Positions 16,080 through 30,143 of a stretch of DNA of 64,000 bases are shown here, piece after piece. The DNA is taken from positions 1 to 64,000 of the forward strand of contig NZ_JANLCN010000007.1 in the NCBI RefSeq assembly GCF_024979255.1, given 5' to 3'. The stretch comes from Herbiconiux moechotypicola (GTDB taxonomy: Bacteria; Actinomycetota; Actinomycetes; Actinomycetales; Microbacteriaceae). The notes under the pieces were generated by a model, which made no database searches, was not told where the DNA came from, and was given only the letters and a program-made list of their open reading frames with translations. The position numbers and the translations under genes were made by a program. How positions within the stretch are numbered: position 1 is the stretch's first letter; each line of letters starts with the position of its first letter.

Positions 16080-16595
16080 ATGCCCTCCCCGACTCTGCAC
16101 AGCGACTCGCCCCAGTCCCGCTACCAGGTGCGTCTGCACCTCGGTGCTGATCCGGAGGCGATGCCCGTGCTCACGGAGGCCGCCGACCTCGTGGTGTTCG
16201 CCGACGCCCTCCCCGATCCCTCGTCGCCGTCCGGGCCGGGGAGTGCCGTGAGCGTGATCGGCTTCGGCTTCCGGAGGTCCGCCGCACGCGCAGTGCTCGA
16301 GGCACAGGCCGATGCGGGTGAGCGGGTGTTCGTCGCCGTGGTCACCCCACTTTCGGCCGGCGGGGGCTTCGCGGTCGAGGACTTCCTGCTTGCCGGCGCG
16401 GTCGTCGACGCGCTCGCCGAGGTCGGGATCGACTACTCCTCGCCCGAAGCCGCGGCGGCCTGCGCCGCCTTCGTGTCGTTGCGGGGCGCCGTGGGTCACC
16501 TGGTGAGCGCCTCGGAGGAGGGCCAGCGGTGGGTGGCGGCGGGTCGAGGTGCCGAGTTGGCCGCCCTGTGCCGTCTCGACACCGATCAGGCGTAG
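16080..16595 (+). CDS. ComB-like (2-phosphosulfolactate phosphatase family) protein, short
   Basis: 171 residues. The C-terminal two thirds resembles ComB: VFVAVVTPLSAGGGFAVEDF, LAGAVVDALAE, SPEAAAACAAF, and a tail LVSASEEGQRWVAAGRGAEL with the ending LCRLDTDQA in place of the usual LDxSxxVP. Full ComB proteins are near 240 residues and start with a VIDVLRATT-like motif that is missing here, so catalytic competence is doubtful. It is probably leaderless. Its TAG stop is part of a -10-like TAGCGT that may serve the next gene. Confidence 0.6.
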   Translation: MPSPTLHSDSPQSRYQVRLHLGADPEAMPVLTEAADLVVFADALPDPSSPSGPGSAVSVIGFGFRRSAARAVLEAQADAGERVFVAVVTPLSAGGGFAVEDFLLAGAVVDALAEVGIDYSSPEAAAACAAFVSLRGAVGHLVSASEEGQRWVAAGRGAELAALCRLDTDQA

Positions 16596-16622
16596 CGTGG
16601 AAGCGACTCAGGAGGTCGCATC

Positions 16623-16925
16623 ATGAAGGCAGTCGTCGACGGCACCGTTCTCGCGGAGGCGCCGAAAGAAGAACTCATCGCCATCGAGGGCAACTGGTAC
16701 TTCCCTCCGTCGAGCGTGAAGTCGGAGCTGCTCTCGCCGAGCGACACGCCGTACACCTGCCCGTGGAAGGGCGAATGCCAGTACTTCGACGTGACGGCGG
16801 GCGTCGCCGTGCTGCACGACCGCGCGTGGAGTTATCCACAGCCGTACCCCACAGCCTTCGACCGTGTCGGCAAGGACTTCAGCGGGTACGTGGCCTTCTG
16901 GAAAGAGGTCGAGGTCACCGACTGA
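16623..16925 (+). CDS. DUF427 domain-containing protein
   Basis: 100 residues covering a single DUF427 domain: MKAVVDGTVLAEA, IEGNWYFPP, the conserved TYCPWKG-like segment (here YTCPWKGECQYFDV), AWSYPQPYP and a C-terminal FSGYVAFW. Length and motifs match the family; the function is unknown. A strong Shine-Dalgarno AGGAGG precedes the ATG. A -10-like TAGCGT overlaps the preceding stop codon (16593-16598), so it may have its own short-leader transcript. Confidence 0.88.
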   Translation: MKAVVDGTVLAEAPKEELIAIEGNWYFPPSSVKSELLSPSDTPYTCPWKGECQYFDVTAGVAVLHDRAWSYPQPYPTAFDRVGKDFSGYVAFWKEVEVTD

Positions 16926-16950
16926 CCCACCTTTCCAGAGAGTAGCAACT

Positions 16951-16968
16951 ACTCAACCCGGGTTGAGT
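16951..16968. promoter_or_regulatory. 18-bp perfect palindrome, operator candidate
   Basis: ACTCAACCCGGGTTGAGT is an exact 18-bp palindrome centred between 16960 and 16961, 59 nt upstream of the propeller gene at 17028. A second small inverted repeat (AGTAG-CAA-CTACT, 16941-16953) overlaps it. This looks like a binding site for a homodimeric repressor. Confidence 0.5.
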
Positions 16969-17022
16969 TCTCCTCGAATAACGTGATCACGGCCCCACCC
17001 GGCCGTCCATCATTCGAGGAGA
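16969..17022 (+). promoter_or_regulatory. Possible Shine-Dalgarno-sequestering hairpin
   Basis: An 11-bp perfect inverted repeat, TCTCCTCGAAT (16969-16979) and ATTCGAGGAGA (17012-17022), encloses a 32-nt loop that itself contains the palindrome CGTGATCACG (16982-16991). The right arm contains the GAGGAGA Shine-Dalgarno of the gene starting at 17028, so formation of the stem would mask the ribosome-binding site. Confidence 0.5.
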
Positions 17023-17027
17023 GTCCG

Positions 17028-18047
17028 ATGTCGTCCCGCACAGCACCCGTCTACAGGATGCGCGCACTCGCCGCGCTGGCCGCCGTCGCCGTGATCGGTG
17101 GCGGGCTCGCCGCCCTCGCGCCCGCCGTCGGTGCGGGTGCGCTCGAGCCGCCTCCCCGCGACTACGCCACCTGGCACGAGTACGACACCGCGACGCCCGG
17201 GGGGTCGCCGGGGGCCGTCACGGTCGACGCGACCGACCGCGTCTGGTACGCCGACGGCACCTCCAACCAGATCGTCACCTTCCCGGCCGAGACCCCTAGA
17301 TCGTGGGTCGCCTACGACCTAGGGCCGTCCATGCCGGGCATCACCGCACTCGTCGCCGCACCCGACGGCACCATCTGGTTCAACGACAGCTCCAACGGCG
17401 CGATGGGTCGACTCGATCCCGCCACGGGCACGGTGTCGAGCTTCCCGCTCGGCACGGGGCCCGACTTCCCCGCCTCGCCGGTGCTCGGGCCCGACGGGGC
17501 GATCTGGTTCGGGTGGCCGGCGGCCGGTGGCCTCGGGCGGATAGCGCTCGACGGAACCATCTCGTCGGTGCCGGAGCCCACGGGCGCGCAGATCTACAAC
17601 GTCGTGTCGGCGCCCGACGGCCGACTCTGGTTCACCCACGATGCCACGGGTCTACTCGGCGCCTACGACCCCGTCTCGGCGGCGTTCGAGGCCTTCCCGG
17701 TCGACGTGCCGAACGTCTCCGGTCTCGGCGTGGGGCGCGACGGATCGCTGTGGGTGGGCGGCACGCACCTGCTGCGCAAGGTCTCGCTCGCGGGTGCCGT
17801 GCTCGACACCCAGACCATACCGGGTGCGCCCTTCGACTTCCTCCAGCCCAGTTCGCTCGTCACCGGTGTCGACCAGGAGCTCTACTTCGTCGTCGACGAC
17901 TCCCGCCTGGGCATGATCGACCACCGCGGTCGCTTCGCCTTCGTCGTCCCGCCCTTCACAGGCTCCCTCTATGCCGCCGTCGCCATCACGAGCTACAACT
18001 CGCTCTGGTTCACCGATGCGGTCCGGGGCAAGATCCTCAACGGCTGA
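17028..18047 (+). CDS. Secreted Vgb-like beta-propeller protein (paralogue 3)
   Basis: About 339 residues with a Sec signal peptide (Arg-rich start, AALAAVAVIGGGLAALAPAV, cleavage near VGAGA). The mature protein starts PPPRDYATWHEYDT, matching paralogue 2 closely (PPPRDFITWHEF), followed by repeated blades with DGTIWFNDS, DGAIWFGW and DGRLWFTHD. The ATG at 17028 has GAGGAGA 5 nt upstream. The substrate is unknown. The upstream region holds a palindrome and an inverted repeat covering the ribosome-binding site, so tight control is likely. It converges with the SprT-like gene. Confidence 0.73.
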   Translation: MSSRTAPVYRMRALAALAAVAVIGGGLAALAPAVGAGALEPPPRDYATWHEYDTATPGGSPGAVTVDATDRVWYADGTSNQIVTFPAETPRSWVAYDLGPSMPGITALVAAPDGTIWFNDSSNGAMGRLDPATGTVSSFPLGTGPDFPASPVLGPDGAIWFGWPAAGGLGRIALDGTISSVPEPTGAQIYNVVSAPDGRLWFTHDATGLLGAYDPVSAAFEAFPVDVPNVSGLGVGRDGSLWVGGTHLLRKVSLAGAVLDTQTIPGAPFDFLQPSSLVTGVDQELYFVVDDSRLGMIDHRGRFAFVVPPFTGSLYAAVAITSYNSLWFTDAVRGKILNG

Positions 18048-18065
18048 GGCCGGAGCTCCGAAGCC

Positions 18066-18117
18066 GCAGTCCGCCGGCCGCCGTCTCGTTTCCCCCGCGA
18101 GCCGGCCGGCGGGCTGC
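18066..18117. terminator. Bidirectional terminator hairpin
   Basis: A 15-bp GC-rich inverted repeat (18066-18080 with 18103-18117, one G-T mismatch that would be a G-U pair in the plus-strand RNA) with a 22-nt loop between convergent genes. Confidence 0.55.
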
Positions 18118-18118
18118 T

Positions 18119-18601
18119 TCAGTGCCGCGCGGCCCTGCGCGCGCCGCTCACGTCGCGCCGCGACCACGCGATCACGTGGGCAGCGCTGAACCCGCGTGCG
18201 CACACACTGCACGACACCCTCCGTGTGGGGCGGCGATGCCTGAAGTACTCGTGACCGGCCGGGCACCGCCCCACCCACGGAGCCAGCTCGTCGGCGCGCT
18301 CACCGTCGTGCAGCCGAGAGCCCTCGTACCCGAGCTCCCGTGCCACCGCCACCCACCTCGGTCCGTGACCCGCCGCCGACCCGGCGAGCGCGTGCGCCAC
18401 CTCGTGCAGCAGCACCTGATAGATCTCGTCGTCGTCGTACCGGGCGGCCAGGTACCTCGACACCGTGATGCGCTTGGCCGTGTAGTTGCACTGGCCCGCG
18501 CGGGTCTTGGCGTTGTCGAACCCGAATCCCCAGCCCGCGCCGGCGAGATGCATCACGATGAGGGCGTCCGCCCACCGCTTCACCCGCTCGAGGTCGGCCA
18601 T
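18119..18601 (-). CDS. SprT-like zinc metalloprotease domain protein
   Basis: 160 residues. The zinc-protease helix HEVAHALAG is preceded by the SprT-type region CNYTAKRITVSRYLAARY, and a distal histidine lies in GHGPRWVAVARELG. A C-terminal zinc-ribbon-like part has C-x3-H and CSVCA. SprT/Spartan-like proteins degrade DNA-protein crosslinks in eukaryotes; bacterial members are poorly defined. It lies 14 nt downstream of the TPR gene on the same strand, probably in one operon. Confidence 0.85.
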   Translation of the reverse strand: MADLERVKRWADALIVMHLAGAGWGFGFDNAKTRAGQCNYTAKRITVSRYLAARYDDDEIYQVLLHEVAHALAGSAAGHGPRWVAVARELGYEGSRLHDGERADELAPWVGRCPAGHEYFRHRRPTRRVSCSVCARGFSAAHVIAWSRRDVSGARRAARH

Positions 18602-18615
18602 CGCTGCAGGCCGGC

Positions 18616-19305
18616 TCAGTCCGTGGAGGCGGAACCGCTGCCCGGTCCGCCACGGTGCCCCGATGCGCCGTCAACCGGTCGATGCCCGCCGACCGCCGAA
18701 CCGCCGACTCCGCCCGCGGCCTCGGCTGCCGCCACACCCATCAGTGGCCCTTCGAGCTGGTCGAGCGAGGCGCCCTGACGCTCCATCGCGAACACCGTCG
18801 ACTTGAAGTCGACGAGCGCGCCGTCGAAGTCTCCCAGGTCGAACAGCACCCGGCCCCGCGCGAACGTCGCCGCCGCCTCGAGCGTGCCCCACTCGTGCGT
18901 CTGCGCCTCCTCGACGCACAGCCCCAGCTCCTGCAGGGCGGCCGCGAGCTTGCCCTGGTACTGCTGCACCTGCGCTCGACGGATCCGTGCGCCCAGCGCC
19001 ATCTCCCGGTCGCCCGAGAACCGGGCCTGGCGCAGCGCCTCATTGGCGATCGGCCACGCCTCGTCGACCCGCCCCGAGACCCGCAACAGCACGACCTTCT
19101 CGTTGAGGGCGGAGAGGCTCCGCAGCTGGCCGAGCTCGCGCAGTCGTGCGGAGACGGCCCCCTCGTCGATGGTCTCGCGCAGGGTGGCGGTGTCGTAGCC
19201 GGTGATGATGCTCAGTTGGTGCTCCAGAGGCCGGGGTGTTCGATTCAGCGTACCCAGCGCACCCGCATTTGACGGGCTGACGCGCTCAGCAAACCCGAAC
19301 CGCAC
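18616..19305 (-). CDS. Tetratricopeptide-repeat-like protein, start uncertain
   Basis: A helical protein with TPR-like repeats: LRSLSALNEKVVLLRVSGRVDEAWPIANEAL, then a repeat with QQYQGKLAAALQELG and one with LFDLGDFDGALVDFKS. It ends in a Gly/Ser/Ala-rich tail of about 40 residues. The obviously conserved part begins at LSIITGYDTATLRE. No ATG, GTG or TTG lies there, but a CTG at 19215 has GGAG 6 nt upstream; the nearest conventional in-frame start is the GTG at 19305, used here. Partners are unknown. It precedes sprT by 14 nt. Confidence 0.6.
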   Translation of the reverse strand: MRFGFAERVSPSNAGALGTLNRTPRPLEHQLSIITGYDTATLRETIDEGAVSARLRELGQLRSLSALNEKVVLLRVSGRVDEAWPIANEALRQARFSGDREMALGARIRRAQVQQYQGKLAAALQELGLCVEEAQTHEWGTLEAAATFARGRVLFDLGDFDGALVDFKSTVFAMERQGASLDQLEGPLMGVAAAEAAGGVGGSAVGGHRPVDGASGHRGGPGSGSASTD

Positions 19306-19321
19306 ATCCCGCCCGAACCGC

Positions 19322-20497
19322 TCAGCCCGCCGGAACGAGATCGATCCGGTACAGCACGTCGTCCCCCGCGCGCGGATCACCGCGCCCGTCGGTGTTGTTG
19401 GTGATGAGGTAGAGGCTCGAGCCCGGGCCGCGCACCACATCGCGCACGCGTCCTAGCTGTCCGCCGCCGTACCACTCGGCCGCGGCTCCGTCGAACCCCA
19501 CAGACCACAGGCGCTCGCCGCCGAGCGCCGCCATGAACACCGTGTCACCCACCACCGCGATTCCCGAGGGGCTGGCGTCGTCCGTCGCCCACTGCTGCAC
19601 CGGGTCGATGAGGTTGGGGTCGCCGGCGCGGCCCTCCACGATCGGCCAGCCGTAGTTGCCGCCCGGGACGATGACGTTGAGCTCGTCCCAGGTGTTCTGC
19701 CCGAACTCGGCCGCCCACATCGTGCCGTCGGCGGCCCAGCCGATGCCCTGCGGATTCCGGTGCCCGAGCGACCAGGTCGGAGAGCCGGGGAACGGGTTGT
19801 CGGCGGGAACCGCACCCTCGGGCGTCACGCGGAGGATCTTGCCGCCGAGCGGCGACAGCTCCTGCGCGTAGCTCCCGGTGCTCGCGTCGCCCGCCGTGAC
19901 GTAGAGCATCCCGTCGGGCCCGAAGGCGATGCGCCCGCCGTTGTGATTCGCCGCCCTCGGGAGCCCGGTCAGCACCTCTTCGGGGGCGCCGAGGGTGTGA
20001 GCGCCCGCCGTGCCCGCCAGGGGCATGCGCACCACCCGGTTGTCGTCGGCGGCGGTGTGCATCGCGTACAGCCAGCTCCCGGATGCGTCCTCCAGCGCGG
20101 CGAGCCCCATCAGCCCGCCCTCTCCCGCGGCCGCTACCCCGGGCACCGCCGTCACGGGCACCACCTGGCCGTCGACGATCTCCACGATCCGCGCGGTGTC
20201 GCGCTCACTCACGAGCACCGACCCGTCGGCCAGCACGGCGATCGACCACGGTGCCGCCAGGCCGGAGGCGAGTGGCTGCGGATCGCCCGACGGCACGAGC
20301 GCGCCGAGGTCTTCGACGGGTTCGGCCGACGCCGTCGGAGTGGGGGAGGGTGTGGGCGTCGAGGTCGCGGGAGGGGTGACGGATGCGCTCGGTGCGACGG
20401 ATGCGGTCGGTGCCGGCTCCTCCGCGCACGCGGTGAGCATCCCGGCCATCACCAGCACCCCGGTGAGCGCACCGGCTCTGCGCGTGGTCGCCCGCAT
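19322..20497 (-). CDS. PQQ-type glucose/sorbosone dehydrogenase lipoprotein
   Basis: About 391 residues. A lipoprotein signal ends in LTAC (Cys24), followed by a Thr/Pro/Ala-rich linker (about 28-60). A six-bladed soluble-glucose-dehydrogenase-type propeller follows: LAAPWSIAVLADGSVLVSER, EGGLMGLA, NHNGGRIAFGPDGMLYV, LGHRNPQGIGW, AEFGQNTWDELN. The PQQ-contact motifs NHNGGR and GHRNPQG are present, so it is probably an extracytoplasmic aldose dehydrogenase. ATG 20497 has a near-perfect AAGGAGGA 4 nt upstream. It lies upstream of the TPR gene and may be cotranscribed with it. Confidence 0.88.
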   Translation of the reverse strand: MRATTRRAGALTGVLVMAGMLTACAEEPAPTASVAPSASVTPPATSTPTPSPTPTASAEPVEDLGALVPSGDPQPLASGLAAPWSIAVLADGSVLVSERDTARIVEIVDGQVVPVTAVPGVAAAGEGGLMGLAALEDASGSWLYAMHTAADDNRVVRMPLAGTAGAHTLGAPEEVLTGLPRAANHNGGRIAFGPDGMLYVTAGDASTGSYAQELSPLGGKILRVTPEGAVPADNPFPGSPTWSLGHRNPQGIGWAADGTMWAAEFGQNTWDELNVIVPGGNYGWPIVEGRAGDPNLIDPVQQWATDDASPSGIAVVGDTVFMAALGGERLWSVGFDGAAAEWYGGGQLGRVRDVVRGPGSSLYLITNNTDGRGDPRAGDDVLYRIDLVPAG

Positions 20498-20585
20498 CCG
20501 TTCCTCCTTGCGTCGCGTCTGCTCCCACCCTCCTCCCGGAGCGTATGAACCGCCTCCGAACGCGACCGACCGGATGAGGGCGGGC

Positions 20586-21506
20586 TCAGCGCTCGTCGGA
20601 CTCCCGCCGCGACACCGCGAACACCGTCCGCGCCGGAGTGGGGGAGGGCACCGCCGTGGCATCGGTCGCCACCGGTGCTCCGGCGACGAACTGTACGAGC
20701 TCGGCCCCGGCCACCACCTTCGCCGGCACGGGGTCGCTCGCCACCAGCCGCGGCAACCTGTCGAGCAGCCTCGGCAACGCCGACGACGGGCCGGAGGGTG
20801 CGGCGAACGCCACCACGTTGCCGAAACGCCGCGCCTTGAGCATCTGCGGGTCGGCCACGATCGCCACCTCGCCGAACACCTGCCGGAGCGTCGCCGCCTG
20901 GCTGCGCGCGAAGGCCAGCCCCGCGCCGTCGGCCACGTTGACCGCGACGAGCCCGCGTGGCGACAGCAGTCCCGCCACCAGCTCGTAGAACTCCACGCTC
21001 GTCACGTGTGCCGGCGTGCGCGCTCCGGAGAAGACGTCGACCACCACCACGTCGACGGCTCCGTGCAGGCCGGGAGGCAGTTTGGCGAGCACCTCGCGGG
21101 CGTCGCCGTGACGCACCCGGATGCTCGCACCTCGCGGCAGCGGCAGCTGCTCGCGCACGAACGCCACGAGCTCGCCGTCGATCTCCACCACCTGTTGCCG
21201 CGATCCCGGCCGTGTGGCCTCGACGTACCGGGGGAGGGTGAACGCCCCTCCGCCCAGGTGCACCGCCGTGATCGGTTCGCCCTCCTCGGCCACGAGGTCG
21301 ATCCCGTGGCCGATGCGCCGCACGTACTCGAACGCGAGATAGCCCGGGTCGTCGAGGTCGACGTGCGACTGAGGCGTGCCGTCGACGATGAGCACGGACG
21401 CCCCGTCACGGAAACGGTCCGGCTCCACGGTCGCGAGCATCCCGTTCGCGAGCCGGGTCGACGGATGCTCGGTGGGCGCCCTGCGCCTGTCGCGTTCCCG
21501 TGCCAC
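20586..21506 (-). CDS. Spermidine-synthase-like SAM-dependent methyltransferase-fold protein
   Basis: 306 residues with the spermidine synthase/class I SAM fold: SHVDLDDPGYLAFEYVRRI, motif I VHLGGGAFTLPRY, acidic VEID, then HGDAREVL and VDVVVVDVFSGARTP. Actinobacterial proteins of this type are often called 'fused MFS/spermidine synthase' or SpeE-like; the polyamine role is unproven, and no speD or speA is nearby. The GTG start at 21506 has GGAG 12 nt upstream. The gene begins 9 nt after the stop of the DUF817 gene on the same strand, so they form a unit. Confidence 0.8.
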   Translation of the reverse strand: MARERDRRRAPTEHPSTRLANGMLATVEPDRFRDGASVLIVDGTPQSHVDLDDPGYLAFEYVRRIGHGIDLVAEEGEPITAVHLGGGAFTLPRYVEATRPGSRQQVVEIDGELVAFVREQLPLPRGASIRVRHGDAREVLAKLPPGLHGAVDVVVVDVFSGARTPAHVTSVEFYELVAGLLSPRGLVAVNVADGAGLAFARSQAATLRQVFGEVAIVADPQMLKARRFGNVVAFAAPSGPSSALPRLLDRLPRLVASDPVPAKVVAGAELVQFVAGAPVATDATAVPSPTPARTVFAVSRRESDER

Positions 21507-21515
21507 CGTTCGACC

Positions 21516-22364
21516 CTACTCCGCGTCGTCCGGCGCCCGCGGCGGGTACACCCAGGTCACCAGCACCACCGAGATGATCATGAGCAGCGCCCACGACACG
21601 AGCTTCGCGGCCGACACGAGCTGCCACCCGCCCTCCTGGTCGGGGTAGCTCCACGCCCCCGAGAGCGTCGCGATGTTCTCGGCCAGCCAGATGAACACGG
21701 CGACGAGCGCGAACGCCACGAGAACCGGCATCCGGCCCGTCCAGCGGAACACCCGGAACGACATGACCGTGCGCCCGAAGACCACGATCGTCGCCGCGAC
21801 CAGGATCCACCGGAGATCCCACACGTAGTGATGGGTGAAGAAGTTGAGGTAGATCGCCCCGGCCAGGACGGCGGTGACCCACACCGGGGGATACCGAGTG
21901 AACCGGAGGTCGAACAGCCGGTACACGCGCACGAGGTACGAACCCACCGCGGCGTACATGAAGCCGCTGAACAGAGGCACGCCCGCGATCCTCAGCACGC
22001 CGTCGGCCCCGTACGCCCACGAGCCGACGTCGGTCTTGAAGACTTCCATCACCGTGCCCACAACGTGGAAGAGCACGATCACCCGCAGCTCCCGCCAGGT
22101 CTCCAGCCGCGTCGCCACCATCACGACCTGGATGGCCACCGCGGCGAGCGTGAGAAAGTCGTTGCGGGCGAGCGCGGCATCCGACGGGTACCAGAGCCGC
22201 ACCGCGACGATGACGGCGAGAAGGGCGCCTCCGAAGACACAGGCCCAAGCCTGTTTGAGTCCGAAGGCGAGGAACTCCACCAGCCACGACGACGGTCCGC
22301 GCGTGGGGGTGCGGGCGAGGATGCGCCGCCAGCGGCCTTCGAGGTAGCGCTCCGCATCGGTCAT
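21516..22364 (-). CDS. DUF817 family integral membrane protein
   Basis: About 282 residues with some eight hydrophobic segments. DUF817 motifs include TDVGSWAYGADGVLRIAGVPLFSGFMYAAVGSY with the following LVRVYRLFDLRFTRYPP, NFFTHHYVWDLRW, and IWLAENIATLSGAWSYPDQ. Conserved acidic, Trp and His residues lie in the membrane segments; the function is unknown. The ATG at 22364 is the first plausible start after the intergenic region. It is divergent from rpoB, with 272 nt between them. Confidence 0.85.
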   Translation of the reverse strand: MTDAERYLEGRWRRILARTPTRGPSSWLVEFLAFGLKQAWACVFGGALLAVIVAVRLWYPSDAALARNDFLTLAAVAIQVVMVATRLETWRELRVIVLFHVVGTVMEVFKTDVGSWAYGADGVLRIAGVPLFSGFMYAAVGSYLVRVYRLFDLRFTRYPPVWVTAVLAGAIYLNFFTHHYVWDLRWILVAATIVVFGRTVMSFRVFRWTGRMPVLVAFALVAVFIWLAENIATLSGAWSYPDQEGGWQLVSAAKLVSWALLMIISVVLVTWVYPPRAPDDAE

Positions 22365-22408
22365 CCGCGCGTTATACCCGAGAATCCGGAACTGGTCAAG
22401 AAAAAGAC

Positions 22409-22446
22409 TGGACAGGCGTGTCGGAAACACCTATAGTTGTTCTTTG
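22409..22446 (+). promoter_or_regulatory. rpoBC promoter with boxA-like start region
   Basis: A -35 TGGACA (22409-22414) and -10 TATAGT (22432-22437) are separated by 17 bp. TGTTCTTTG (22438-22446) follows directly, covering the expected start site; it matches the Gram-positive boxA core. The resulting 5' leader before the rpoB TTG is about 190 nt. Nothing else codes between 22365 and 22636. Confidence 0.7.
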
Positions 22447-22636
22447 CGCTCCCAGAACACTCATGCCTTCATATTGTGGTCGGCAGCCGCGCGGAGATGA
22501 CGGTCATTCGGTGACACCACACCGCGCAGCAACACTCTAGAACCAAATGGCGGGTTCAGACCATCTCTCGGGAGTTCTCGACACACATCGACCGTAAGTA
22601 ACGCAAGGCCCGACGGGGCCCACGGAGGTTATTTCC

Positions 22637-26125
<3,489 letters not shown>

Positions 26126-26170
26126 GCCGGCAACCACTGATTACGACTTTTTCCAAGGAGAGAAGGAAAA

Positions 26171-30049
<3,879 letters not shown>

Positions 30050-30081
30050 GCGCCGGCGGACGGTCGATCCGCACCGGAGAT

Positions 30082-30119
30082 CAGAAGGGCTCCTCACCGC
30101 ATGGTGGGGGGCCCTTCTG
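30082..30119 (+). terminator. rpoBC terminator
   Basis: A continuous 17-bp stem, including two G-U pairs, with a GCAT loop; the outer arms are CAGAAGGGC (30082-30090) and GCCCTTCTG (30111-30119). It is 32 nt after rpoC and lacks a long T tract. Confidence 0.75.
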
Positions 30120-30143
30120 CGTGCGTCTTGGTACAGTGACGCC

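Noticed and set aside
14871-16499. A single long minus-strand frame that would fuse upstream sequence to DUF1684
   Set aside because: The DUF1684 similarity begins at the ATG at 15533, which overlaps the stop of the SRPBCC gene; the upstream part is the SRPBCC gene in another frame.
16951-16968. The 18-bp palindrome as terminator of the DUF427 gene
   Set aside because: There is no spacer for a hairpin loop and no T tract; an operator is the better reading.
12806-18047. Virginiamycin B resistance (vgb) genes
   Set aside because: Only the beta-propeller fold is shared; the proteins are secreted or lipid-anchored, unlike the cytoplasmic Vgb enzyme, and the catalytic residues were not recognised.
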